DNA of 64,000 bases from positions 153,861 through 217,860 of the forward strand of contig NZ_KB899638.1 in the NCBI RefSeq assembly GCF_000378405.1, given 5' to 3'. Below, piece by piece: positions 56,901 through 64,000 of this stretch. A program made the translations under genes and the position numbers. Origin of the DNA: Succinimonas amylolytica DSM 2873. GTDB taxonomy: Bacteria > Pseudomonadota > Gammaproteobacteria > Enterobacterales > Succinivibrionaceae. Under the pieces are notes generated by a model that saw nothing but the letters and a program-made list of their open reading frames with translations, made no database searches and had not been told where the DNA came from. Each line of letters begins with the position of its first letter. Position 1 is the stretch's first letter.

Positions 56901-59900
56901 GAATCTGACACAAGTTTTGCAACTGAAGTGAAAGCTCTCAAAGAAGCAATGCCTCGTCCTGTCAAGTTCGATGAAATTGACATCGGAGTTTCTTCTCCCT
57001 TTGTGCCAGTAGATATACTAGCTCGGTATGTAGCTCAGGAAATGGACTGTTCAGAATCTGATGTTAATGTAACACGTAAACTATCAGGAGAATATAGCGT
57101 ACTTCTTCGAAGAGTTGGTGCAGGAGCAATGAGTTATAGTCTCGATGGCTTGAAATTGAATGAATTTGTTTCAAAGGTTCTTAATCATAAACCCATTGCA
57201 TTTTTCCATGATAAAGAACATAAAAATATTGACAAAGAGCGTACTTTCGCTGGAAACATAACGTACCGAGAACGTTTTGAACAAAATTTCAAATCTTATA
57301 TTTCAAAAATATCCGCAGAGGACAGGATAAGAATAGAAGAATCTTATAACCGTTCATTTAACACAATAGTTCATCGTAAATATGATGGTAATAAGCTGTT
57401 ATTTGCAGGTATAAGTTCGGAAATTAAATTGAGAGATCATCAGAAGGATGCTGTCGCACGTTGCATTTACGGTGGAAATACGCTACTTGCTCATGAAGTA
57501 GGAGCGGGAAAAACCTTTACCATATGTGCTGCCGCAATGGAGATGAAAAGGTTGGGTTTATCTCAAAAACCGTTAATTGCTGTACCTGGAACTGTTGTCG
57601 GACAATGGGAAGATGAATTCCAACGGCTTTATCCTAATGCAAATATTCTTGTTGTAAAAAAAGGCGATATGTCTCCCGGTAGCATTAATTCTACGATAAT
57701 GAAAATGGCTCTCAATGATTGGGACTCAATTATCATATCTCATGGTGATCTTGCGAAAATACCGGTTGCTAACGAAACCATAGATCTTGTATTGCATGAA
57801 CGAGAGAAAGAAATACGTCAGATTGCCGATGAAGACGATGATTTAACACCAGGTCAACGAGAAGAATTTATTATCAGCAATATGAACAAGCTCCATAAGA
57901 GAGTTGACAAAATCAGAGAAAAATATGCCAATGGCAATGCCATTTTGACAATGGGCGATATTGGCATTGATAAGCTGTTCGTTGATGAAAGTCACGAGTT
58001 TAAAAATCTGAAGGTGGAAACTACTCTTGATAATATTGTAGGACTTTCAAAAAGCGAAGCTCTGAAAACCGAGGATATGTTTATAAAAACCACATATCTC
58101 AATAATAAATCAAATTATCATGCAGTGTACTTTGCGTCAGGGACACCAATTTCCAATACATTAGGAGAACTGTATTCCGTTCAGAAATATTTACAGCCGC
58201 AAATTTTAGACAGCAGCGGATGTAATACTTTCCAGAAATGGGCAGATACTTTTGTCAATATAACTTATGACCGGCAGGTAAGCATGACCGGCAAAACGTT
58301 AAACATGAAAATGCAGATGAAAGAATTTAAAAATATTCCTGCACTGTTAAATATGTACTGGAAATGCGGTGATGTTGTCATGACTGATGATCTGGGGTTA
58401 AATCTCCCGAAAGTGGAACGTAAAAACGTGATCATCAAACCTACTGAAAATCAGGAAGAACTGATTGAAAGAATCACACAACGCATGGCAGACGTTGAAA
58501 AGAGACGTGTTGATCCTAAGAAAGACAATAAGCTCTGTATTGCCGGAGATTCCCGGAAAATAGGGATGGATCCCAGACTGCTGCGAGAAAAAAATCTTGA
58601 ACGAATGGGCATGACAGAAGATGAAATCGGGCAGGGGAACAAAATTGATACAGTATGTGCCAATGTTTACAAGATATACAAGGAAACCGATGCTCAGAAA
58701 AGCACTCAGGTTATTTTCTCTGATATCGGAGTGCCAAACAAAGACGGATACTTCTCTGTATATGACGAAATTAAAGATCAGCTCATCCAGCGAGGCATTC
58801 CTGCCAACGAAATCGCCATAATTCACGATTATCCAAAAGATGATGATAAAAAGGCATTATTCGGCAGACTTAATGCGGGAGATATACGAGTTGTTATCGG
58901 AAGTACCGGCAAACTTGGAACTGGCTGTAATTTTCAGAAAAAACTCATAGCCGCACATCACGTGGATGCACCTTGGAGACCTTCTGACATCACTCAGCGA
59001 GAGGGACGCATTAAACGCCAGGGCAACGAAAATTCCAGTGTTCAAATCTTCACATATGCAACTGAGAAAACCTTTGATGCTTATATGTATGACACGCTTG
59101 CACGCAAGCAGGAGTACATCAAGACTATTTTCTCAGGTAAAGAAAAGATACAGCGGACTGAAGATCTTGGAGAGGTTGAATTGGATTATCGTTCCATGAG
59201 AATAGCAACTTGCGGAGATCAAAATCTCAAAAAGAAGCTAGAGCTCCTGGACAACATCAAGAACCACAGGATGATTAAATCAGCCGAGGAGGATAAGTTA
59301 CAGAAATTTAAGGACGAAATTTCATTCCTGCTGCCCAATAGGATTGAAGCAAGCAATAGGAAAATTGCCGAGTATTCATATGCTGTTGAACTCAGAAAGG
59401 CACATCCTCCAATTATTAATGAGAAGGGCGAACGTATTTTCAGCGGGTTTGAAATGCCTGACGGACGAGAACTGACAGATAAGAAGGATATGATGACATG
59501 GCTGCAAAATTCACGTCCCGGCCATATAGGCAGTTATCGGGGATTTCAGATTTATAAGTTCTATCTCAGAGATAACGGTACAGGAGATATGACTTACAAG
59601 ATTGGCATTACTCCCAAAAAATTTGACTCTCTCCTGGAACAGCAGAACTTTGGCAATGAGCGTAATAATACGACACTGATATTCGGTGGCATAGAACATA
59701 ACTGGGATTCAAGAATCGATAAGTGGGCAGATAAACTCGATGATGAACTCAAATTTGTCGAAGAGAAGCAAAAGGAAATCAATGACGCATCCATCACCAT
59801 TCAAGCCATAGAGAAGGAAATTCAGTTTCAAAGCGATCTGATTGCCGAGGCTCAGAAAGAGTATGACGAACTGGAATCACAGTCTCAGACTAAATCTGAA

Positions 59901-61694
59901 GATATGGAGCAATTTGATTCTGAAAAGGCTGATACCTCTGCACTTCAGGACGTGGAATGTGACAGTAGCGATATTGTTGAACTGCTCAATGAACGAGAAA
60001 AGGATGATGAGGAAGAATCTCAGTACAGCCTGCCAGAAGGTTACGAGGATCAATACTATGAACCAGTAGGGCAGGAAGCTCAGGATCTGATACCAGAGGA
60101 GGACAAACGGCATTACATTGACGTGCCCTTCAATGAAAAGAATGAAGCCAAGGCTTTAGGTGCTAAGTGGGATCAGGAAAACAAGGGCTGGTACGTTCCG
60201 GAGGGCGTAAACATGGCAGATTTTGCAAAATGGCCGGAAAAGCAGAAGTCTGAAATGCCTGCACGGGAATACATCAAAGTGCCGATGAAGGACAAGGACG
60301 AGGCAAAGGCTTTAGGAGCTCGCTGGGACAAGGATAACAAGCTCTGGTTTATTCCGAAAAATGCCAATGCTGATCTGTTTGCAAAATGGCCAAGAACCTC
60401 AATTGCCGAAAAGAAGGCCGAACAGGAAAGGAAACCGGTTTACTCTCCAAGAGTAACTCTTTATGTGCCGTTCTCCAGAAAGGACGAGGCAAAAAAACTT
60501 GGTGCTTACTGGGATGTAAGAAGCAAACAATGGACGTGCAAAGCCGAAGATAAGGCTAAGTTTTCGGAATTCCTGAAACCTCTTCCCAAGACGGAAAGTA
60601 AGGTGCGGGAAAACACCGACAGGATTAACCATGACCCTAATGTTCAGTCTGCTATGCTCCGGGATCTTGCTTCTGCAGGAGTGCGGATCGATGCTGTATC
60701 CATACAAAACACCGGGAAATGGATCAGGGTTCCTTTGATTGACGACAAGCCCGGAGAAAAAACCGGTATGCTGGCCATCCACCTTGACGGTGTTCCCACT
60801 ATGAAGTTTGTCAATTTCAGGCATCCGGAACTTTCAATACCGATGAACACAGAGAACAAGGTGCGTTTGTACGTAGGAGATCTTGAGCAGATCAAACAAT
60901 CTCCGCAGGCCGGAGACCGCCTGAAAACCGTTACTGAAGAAGCCAAGGCACGAATAGCGGCAAATCAAGCTGCAAGAGAGGCCGAACGTGAGAAAGCACA
61001 AAAGTCTGCTCAGGCAAAATCGGAGTATTTTTCCAAAATGCCGCCTGCAAGCGAAAACTCTCAGTATCTCGTCAGCAAAGGGATTAAACCTTCTCCGGAT
61101 CTGCACCAGAATCAGAAATCAGGGGATCTCTTTGTGCCGTTCTATGACGCCGATGGCAAAATCAAGACCACTCAGATAATCCATGCCGATGGCAGGAAGC
61201 AGTTTATCGAGGGCGGACAGAAGGGCGGAGCTTTCCATCCCCTGGACGGTATTCAGAGTCTGGTAGAGCGGGATACTATCTACATTTGCGAGGGGTACGC
61301 AACTGCAAACACTATCAGGGCAGCTACCAAGGAAAAAATGGCCGTGGTAGCTGCCGGAGACTGCGGTAATCTTCTCAGTGTGGCAACCGCAATTCATGAG
61401 AAATTCCCGGAGAAGGCGATAGTGATAGCCGGAGATGATGATCGTTTCAATGAGGTAAATTCCGGCAGAAATCACGCCGAAAGCACCGCTAGGGCGATAG
61501 GAGCATCCGTTGTGTTCCCTGATTTTGACGGCAATTCAACCGGAACGGACTTTAACGATATGGCCAAAGAAAAGGGCATTAAAGCCGTGCGTGAAGTGCT
61601 ACGGAACGAGTACCGACAGCACCGATCCGCAGCCGAGGCAGCAGTTCCCGAAAAACATCCCGAAAAGGCAAAGAAATCAGGGTACCACCGTTAA
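50952..61694 (+). CDS. Giant polyvalent protein: ArdC-like peptidase, N6-methylase, SNF2-like helicase, DUF5710 repeats, TraC/Toprim primase end (copy B)
   Basis: A 3580-residue protein. The N-terminus has a zinc metallopeptidase motif HEVSH (115-119) with a downstream glutamate helix, as in ArdC-type antirestriction proteins. Residues about 320-700 are a low-complexity S/G/D/R-rich linker. Residues about 1330-1560 look like an N6-adenine methylase (ILEPSCGTGIFFG near 1416, NVPFG near 1483, where NPPF/Y is usual). Residues 2160-2710 are an SNF2-like helicase (HEVGAGKT near 2181, DESH near 2345, QREGRIKRQG near 2682). Three DUF5710 units follow (about 3054-3206), then a Toprim end (ICEGYA, AGDDD). 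It occupies the traC primase position, last in the tra operon. Such polyvalent proteins are thought to act on incoming DNA; delivery to the recipient is inferred. AAGGA lies upstream of the ATG. Confidence 0.93.
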   Translation: MSEFLDLVNNLRTSNQQVAISSSADPANDFGNDAVRNVAIALQTGQQANSVNFDLAKSYITRFCDSSVNSSVLYNVSDAAKPSFNYARNSISIPSRSANPGLYNDKGAFYNQIFHEVSHYTRAQLGISGVISGTPEYQKEEVIAEMTACKMMMNCGFPVDNLRTSARYIDAWANEYVKNLPEAEKAAAKAELLSDAEKSADEALKLVHLNIGMNQHYETNQDLKMRLIVPADEVKLALARGVRQDEKGYYVRISDDFSKFERWSEKNMLETAIQYSRKAVNEAAPEIRKDKENELNTAIQEAQKQAEAEEAQKASVVTSSADNIDQREEISVASSEQSNAPNVPDSNSVNASLIAEMQRMQQRLAELQKQLAATQKENEELRNGQHQQRAENAGRAGENSGVNKSDNGEISGRRAGELQKDTSGHGTEIYVDSMGISPDENDKQTLGEDSSSVLSPRAERGGNAAERDNDKVLQSGLHSGSNVNHQQSGSEAGITGNSGNFEGSRRLDSDSGRDIEASGHSQNEVSSRNLYGQGDIPRAGNRNDGSVYEGLRQSDGSDIQMVEEGRSRTADTSVLPGEQTGNRGSADRFSEHSDNSRAVSDNSGRDDGANRSSDRRGGEGRETGGNRGTSDHDGRRLSDGTSGNVREEGASGLSSDGGRLVSESGRGRSEQLQGEILGGSGSVLESAVASQNTDNAVKESDAQEVHPITAEQTEIRESSAQQSENEEEAFPKTQEEYDSLRYVELSDQEKHDAVTMAVWEWVSWQGSLAELTEQTDDLVKREQQQQFENILIDRVTEKLSKSGWASLVQFARTPVESPFYDESRFVALEEVLDQIDYIYRIHKEEINNALFSVNEQQTDIQEPLEEVEKTPVPAETQSKTQNNSSSITEELFLKNVIYHSILDCVELYATYNQNITAKMYLDGTLRHSDIKESTEQKVKDNVELIYSAIKNLDNPNMYHLFDVNHITNAVRTFLESNDIDKDVGFINHQIEKSVEKSKKDNHFFDSDAMQEIIGEMQESHSGYPTYDKVLANLAKIQQQALAAEENNKEANTVTQTEAQEPVQKSEERTENVVSEPQDIPVPEKDATAEKQENAPSAPEADPFNDLEYLYKNGQFIDDDARQRVSIYLIKNVNFVNHPVNGDFGFWSYDFNDKRLYQNSYRVQEGFQGMSHEIPQNFSRYLHDDLRRRFGLTQHSDAVKTELQNVFSNIMLDLRFKFQNNLVNDELPEVREKKARRGRKKTDQIDLFDDALNQNAVPEAQETAEQAQPQAVSSAAPESAPAAEAELEKPEFTVADNWEIHDDDSRATTPVDRFVRNLEAIETLRKIQNEGDRPATKEEQEKLAQFSGWGGLGSQFYVNDNSSSLEKERRQRLMDLLGEEEFYKARASSITAYYTDPVVARSIYQALENAGFKGGNILEPSCGTGIFFGTMPRDMMANSVINGVELEPTTAQIAQKLYPTVKIKNCGYEKSGQRNDSYDVVIGNVPFGNFSVVDGKYSDKRDLIHNYFIDKSIDQVKPGGIVALITSSSTLEDKDPEFRTRIAEKAELMGAIRLPDNAFSHTGTNVQTDILFFKKRKERIQNVSETENPWIATTKYQLLNSYSNSKSLFLQNVYDSGNCNNSKFINKVELKDRFYKNVSWADWKSKDNDFLIEKSLPSLNDYYRQNSAMCINYNTLNKNQYGKLQLATTESLDLKQDLDNKIQLIRGTFSAEASKEEGVKKLDPEDYPEIKYFSFGIIDGKIYHKRPSGMILAEGLKINETDSKAKETIKDISGLKKCLELKQIYFQTLNAMLSDATDDEVKNLQSELVDKYNQVREELGIKKDASLFLSNANAMKAFRLDSEFSKIKVMENIKDVYEPTVKTKTTTDKISGEKTTEQVEATKHIRLFTGLSDICKKRVLHKYDTSYHADNSISALDLSLGVKGYVDFSFMSQISSKPADDIKKELSDNSLIFRDLDDADKWLPKEEFLSGDIQAKLIKAEKLQESDTSFATEVKALKEAMPRPVKFDEIDIGVSSPFVPVDILARYVAQEMDCSESDVNVTRKLSGEYSVLLRRVGAGAMSYSLDGLKLNEFVSKVLNHKPIAFFHDKEHKNIDKERTFAGNITYRERFEQNFKSYISKISAEDRIRIEESYNRSFNTIVHRKYDGNKLLFAGISSEIKLRDHQKDAVARCIYGGNTLLAHEVGAGKTFTICAAAMEMKRLGLSQKPLIAVPGTVVGQWEDEFQRLYPNANILVVKKGDMSPGSINSTIMKMALNDWDSIIISHGDLAKIPVANETIDLVLHEREKEIRQIADEDDDLTPGQREEFIISNMNKLHKRVDKIREKYANGNAILTMGDIGIDKLFVDESHEFKNLKVETTLDNIVGLSKSEALKTEDMFIKTTYLNNKSNYHAVYFASGTPISNTLGELYSVQKYLQPQILDSSGCNTFQKWADTFVNITYDRQVSMTGKTLNMKMQMKEFKNIPALLNMYWKCGDVVMTDDLGLNLPKVERKNVIIKPTENQEELIERITQRMADVEKRRVDPKKDNKLCIAGDSRKIGMDPRLLREKNLERMGMTEDEIGQGNKIDTVCANVYKIYKETDAQKSTQVIFSDIGVPNKDGYFSVYDEIKDQLIQRGIPANEIAIIHDYPKDDDKKALFGRLNAGDIRVVIGSTGKLGTGCNFQKKLIAAHHVDAPWRPSDITQREGRIKRQGNENSSVQIFTYATEKTFDAYMYDTLARKQEYIKTIFSGKEKIQRTEDLGEVELDYRSMRIATCGDQNLKKKLELLDNIKNHRMIKSAEEDKLQKFKDEISFLLPNRIEASNRKIAEYSYAVELRKAHPPIINEKGERIFSGFEMPDGRELTDKKDMMTWLQNSRPGHIGSYRGFQIYKFYLRDNGTGDMTYKIGITPKKFDSLLEQQNFGNERNNTTLIFGGIEHNWDSRIDKWADKLDDELKFVEEKQKEINDASITIQAIEKEIQFQSDLIAEAQKEYDELESQSQTKSEDMEQFDSEKADTSALQDVECDSSDIVELLNEREKDDEEESQYSLPEGYEDQYYEPVGQEAQDLIPEEDKRHYIDVPFNEKNEAKALGAKWDQENKGWYVPEGVNMADFAKWPEKQKSEMPAREYIKVPMKDKDEAKALGARWDKDNKLWFIPKNANADLFAKWPRTSIAEKKAEQERKPVYSPRVTLYVPFSRKDEAKKLGAYWDVRSKQWTCKAEDKAKFSEFLKPLPKTESKVRENTDRINHDPNVQSAMLRDLASAGVRIDAVSIQNTGKWIRVPLIDDKPGEKTGMLAIHLDGVPTMKFVNFRHPELSIPMNTENKVRLYVGDLEQIKQSPQAGDRLKTVTEEAKARIAANQAAREAEREKAQKSAQAKSEYFSKMPPASENSQYLVSKGIKPSPDLHQNQKSGDLFVPFYDADGKIKTTQIIHADGRKQFIEGGQKGGAFHPLDGIQSLVERDTIYICEGYATANTIRAATKEKMAVVAAGDCGNLLSVATAIHEKFPEKAIVIAGDDDRFNEVNSGRNHAESTARAIGASVVFPDFDGNSTGTDFNDMAKEKGIKAVREVLRNEYRQHRSAAEAAVPEKHPEKAKKSGYHR
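52099..53016 (+). CDS. Possible overprinted gene inside the giant gene (+1 frame)
   Basis: A 305-codon frame lies in the +1 frame of the giant gene, exactly over its low-complexity linker. It has an ATG with GAGG 9 nt upstream and codes for an acidic, Met/Leu/Glu-rich, probably helical protein without recognised motifs. The caution is that the linker has few codons with T in the second position, which by itself removes most +1-frame stop codons, so a long open frame may arise by composition alone. Confidence 0.3.
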   Translation: MDNINSEQKMQEGLEKILALTNRIMERSQGDVPESFRRTHQDTEPRFMWTVWESHLMRMISKLWERTARQCFPQERNEEAMLLNEIMTRYFNQDYIVAAMSIISNQDPKPALLVILETLRDHGDSILIQDEILRLLDILRMRFHQEIFTDKEIFQELEIATMDQFMKDYGNPMEATFRWWRKEDPELLTRLYYQESKPGIGDRLIDFLNTQIILGQFPTIQGEMMEQIEALTDEEERDEKLAEIEEHLIMMAEDYPMELLEMYEKKELLDYLQTEGDWFPNPDVEDPNNYRGKFLEDREAFWSQQ

Positions 61695-61718
61695 TCGTTG
61701 ATTATGTTGTAACTGAAC

Positions 61719-61740
61719 AGCGGAGAGGCCACTCTCCGCT
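61719..61740 (+). promoter_or_regulatory. Intergenic hairpin upstream of partner gene B
   Basis: A perfect 9-bp stem AGCGGAGAG-GCCA-CTCTCCGCT lies directly before TTGGAGAAAG, the ribosome binding site of the next gene. It is the counterpart of 3611-3639. The 3' arm (CTCTCC) is also complementary to the GGAG of the ribosome binding site, so it could control translation. Confidence 0.5.
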
Positions 61741-61757
61741 TTGGAGAAAGATTAAAA

Positions 61758-63704
61758 ATGACTGATAACAAAAACAATGCCTTTGAGGGCGATGATTTTC
61801 TGGATAAATCCTTTGACAAGAATCCTAGCGATATTATGTCTATGAGCGATGATGAATTACAGCAGGTTGCCCCCCAGACAGAGCAGGACTCTCAGGAAAA
61901 TAATATAGCGTGGGAAAACGATCTTAAAGAATATGAGAGCGAATTAGCCAAAAAGGAAGATTGGATCAACGATATTATGAACTCTGTGCCTGAGCAGGCC
62001 GCACCAGAAGATACTCAAGTCAAGCCTGATAATATCCAAGAAGAGGAACATGAAGAACAGAAAAGCAAAGTTCAAGATGTGACCAATATGAATTGGCAGC
62101 TTAGAGAGGTTGATGGGAGGCCTCATGAGTATTTCATTCGTTTTGATAATCTTGAAATCAATAAACATAACAAGGGCAGAGGGGCAACGTCTCCCATTGT
62201 AAAAGCCTCATTAGAAAACAAGGTATATACATTTAAAACAGAATCAGGATCAATTTATCGTTTTTCTGCTAATAAACTTTCTGGTGAGCACGTTTCATCA
62301 TCTCATTTGATATTACAAACACGTTATGGTTGTGCTGAAGAAATCGAAGAAGAAAAAGCTGAAAATGAAAAAATTGCACAGTCAGAAAATAAAAGCGAGG
62401 GGCAACCAGCAGTAAACTCAGATAAAACGTCAAAAGAAAAAGAAGTAACCATCGAATACGATCAGTCTGAACATCAGGAACAGACTGACGAAATTAACGA
62501 ACAAATTAAACATGAAAAACAGCAGAAACCGGATCTCAACCTCAATGAAAAAAAAACAGAATCTATATCAGAGGCTTTCAGGAATCTGTTTGATGCCAGC
62601 AAAGAGGCGGTAAAGAGCGGAGCTACATATGCAGTTGATAAAATTTCCGATTACCTGAAAGGAGATCCAGATATTGGACAATTAGAAGATGCTGAATATG
62701 ACAAGAAAAATAATTCGCTATCATTTGGTAGCAAGATTAAGACAGAATCAGGCGATGAAATAAATGCAAAATTCATCATCAAGAACATGAACAAGGGTAC
62801 AAAGGGAATCGCAAAAAAACTTGCGAAGAACAAGAAAGTAAATCCCGAAAGATCCGTTAAGACAATCGGAGATCTCAGCAAAAGAGGCACTATTAAGATC
62901 TGGGTTACGACACCAGAAGGAAAAAAAGTCTGTGTCTATGAACTAAAAAAAGGCCTTTTGAATACAGCAACAGGGTTAATGCATGGAAAAATACATCCTC
63001 AGCCCGAGCTTGGATGGGACGAAAAGAAAATAACAGATTTTGCTGCGAAACTCGGTCTCCCGGTTAAGCGGAAGAATGAGCAAAACGTTGATATTGTGCT
63101 GGATGATAAACAGCAAGCAGACAGAGATTCAGACATTGACCGCATGAAAGCACAACACCATGAAGATAAGGCTAAAGTGGAACAGGAAAAGCTCAATAAA
63201 CGCAATGCCGATGCCTTTCAGAGTTCAGCTCAGTCTGATACATCCCAGAGCACAGATGAGAATATCAGCATAGCTTCAGATAATCAGAAGATTCAGAACG
63301 ACATTGACGAGGTGCATATGGCAGGACAGCACCTAGAGAAGCAGGAACAGAGAGCCAATTCTGGCAATAAGGCGGAAAAAGCAGGAGCTAAAACCGATCC
63401 GGCAAAGAAGGTTCAGAACGGAAAAAGCGTTATTCAGGAAGATGTGACACCGTATAAAACCATTGGTGTAACTGTTCATCCCCATGATTTCCAGGAACTT
63501 GAAAATCTAGGAGCCATGTTCGATATGAAAAAAGAGAAATGGGTTGTTCCTAATGAGCCTAAAGTGCTGGCTGATGTGGAGCGTTTTCTCTCCCCAGAAG
63601 AAAGCGGGAAGAGACGTGCTAATGAAATAGCGAATTACCGCAAAAAACAGCATGAGCAGAAGCAGGAACAGCAAAAATCTCTGGGCAAGGGCAGAGGCAG
63701 ATAG
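61758..63704 (+). CDS. Partner protein B of the giant polyvalent protein
   Basis: A 648-residue hydrophilic protein, paralogous to 3655-5712: MNWQLREV and SGSIYRFSANKL near residues 110-175, GTIKIWVTTPEGKKVCVYEL near 380, DNQKIQNDIDEVHM near 510 and a degenerate DUF5710-like end (ENLGAMFDMKKEKWVVP). It ends GKGRGR. The two paralogs differ mainly in the acidic linkers. It sits directly behind giant gene B, so a joint function with that protein is likely but unknown. GGAG lies upstream of the ATG. Confidence 0.88.
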   Translation: MTDNKNNAFEGDDFLDKSFDKNPSDIMSMSDDELQQVAPQTEQDSQENNIAWENDLKEYESELAKKEDWINDIMNSVPEQAAPEDTQVKPDNIQEEEHEEQKSKVQDVTNMNWQLREVDGRPHEYFIRFDNLEINKHNKGRGATSPIVKASLENKVYTFKTESGSIYRFSANKLSGEHVSSSHLILQTRYGCAEEIEEEKAENEKIAQSENKSEGQPAVNSDKTSKEKEVTIEYDQSEHQEQTDEINEQIKHEKQQKPDLNLNEKKTESISEAFRNLFDASKEAVKSGATYAVDKISDYLKGDPDIGQLEDAEYDKKNNSLSFGSKIKTESGDEINAKFIIKNMNKGTKGIAKKLAKNKKVNPERSVKTIGDLSKRGTIKIWVTTPEGKKVCVYELKKGLLNTATGLMHGKIHPQPELGWDEKKITDFAAKLGLPVKRKNEQNVDIVLDDKQQADRDSDIDRMKAQHHEDKAKVEQEKLNKRNADAFQSSAQSDTSQSTDENISIASDNQKIQNDIDEVHMAGQHLEKQEQRANSGNKAEKAGAKTDPAKKVQNGKSVIQEDVTPYKTIGVTVHPHDFQELENLGAMFDMKKEKWVVPNEPKVLADVERFLSPEESGKRRANEIANYRKKQHEQKQEQQKSLGKGRGR

Positions 63705-63784
63705 AATGTTATGGTTATGACAAAGCAAGAAATAAACGGGAGATATATGTGAAAAATCTTTGTCAGGCAATGGTGTAAAAAGAA

Positions 63785-63833
63785 GTAAAGCCACTTCGAT
63801 TGTGGTCAACGTTAAACATCGAAATGGCTTTAC
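63785..63833. repeat. Inverted repeat after partner gene B
   Basis: GTAAAGCCA-C-TTCGAT pairs with ATCGAA-A-TGGCTTTAC, 15 matched bases per arm with one mismatch, around a 17-nt loop. No T run follows. It may be a terminator, a protein-binding site or the end of a small element. No other feature is seen in 63705-64000. Confidence 0.5.
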
Positions 63834-64000
63834 TACGAGTTGTCATAAATTATCATACATTATTTTTCTCTTTTTGGCAATTCTTTTTACTGAAGAGGTC
63901 GAACATTTGGGAGTAAATACTATTTTGTGTAAACTGTGATTTAACTCTTAAAAACCAACTTCTCCATTCTCTCTTTTGTAAGTGGTAGTTGAAGAAATTC

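Noticed and set aside
1..64000. CRISPR array, tRNA, rRNA, insertion sequence with transposase, or replication initiator gene
   Set aside because: None was seen on reading both strands; the recombinases present are of the tyrosine and small serine types, not transposases.
1..64000. Terminal redundancy of a circular contig as the reason for the two giant/partner cassettes
   Set aside because: The two copies are clearly diverged in protein and base composition, so they are paralogs rather than the same sequence read twice.

Overview
The window reads as a large part of a conjugative element (plasmid or integrated conjugative element) whose transfer genes follow the IncP/RP4 plan. No replication initiator, rRNA or tRNA gene is visible, so whether it replicates autonomously cannot be decided here. 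The host is probably a Gram-negative proteobacterium: there is a Trb-type secretion system with a lipoprotein and periplasmic parts, several signal peptides, and mostly GGAG-type ribosome binding sites. A gut or rumen gammaproteobacterium would fit, but that is a guess. Base composition is mosaic: the trb block and the left giant gene are GC-rich, while the BREX island, the control region and traK-oriT-traI are AT-rich.

Layout. (1) 3-5712: the 3' part of a giant 'polyvalent' gene (SNF2-type helicase, DUF5710 repeats, Toprim primase-like end) plus a partner gene. (2) 5934-21078: a tyrosine recombinase, a complete type 1 BREX phage-defence operon on the minus strand (brxA-brxB-brxC-pglX-pglZ-brxL) and a serine resolvase. 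pglX is split by one extra base in an A8 homopolymer. (3) 21679-23095: a TrbM-like protein and a small secreted protein. (4) 23505-27389: a protein kinase-like gene with tandem repeats and a C-terminal DUF6273/C-type-lectin-like end followed by GC-rich hairpins, which looks like a diversity-generating retroelement (DGR) target, then a decayed copy of its 5' end. (5) 27453-37872: trbL-J-I-H-G-F-E-D-C-B in one minus-strand operon behind a trbA-like repressor gene. (6) 37873-40132: control region with a KorB/ParB-like gene. (7) 40119-61694: traM-traL-traK, an RP4-like oriT, then traJ, an orf at the traX position, traI, traH overlapping traI, traG, traF, a topoisomerase III (traE), an exonuclease, a small orf, and a 3580-residue giant fusion in the position of the TraC primase. 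(8) 61758-63704: a second partner gene.

How it fits together. TraI, TraJ, TraK and TraH process oriT. TraG couples the DNA to the Trb channel, whose TrbC pilin is matured by TraF. The giant TraC-position protein combines an ArdC-like metallopeptidase, an adenine methylase-like domain, an SNF2-like helicase and a primase-like end. This suggests a factor that helps transferred DNA survive and become double-stranded in the recipient (inference). BREX and the kinase/DGR target are cargo inserted around trbL-trbM. The most notable observations are the possible ON/OFF tract in pglX, the DGR-like kinase without a reverse transcriptase in view, the duplicated giant-plus-partner cassette with a conserved hairpin, and a long open reading frame overprinted on the giant gene.
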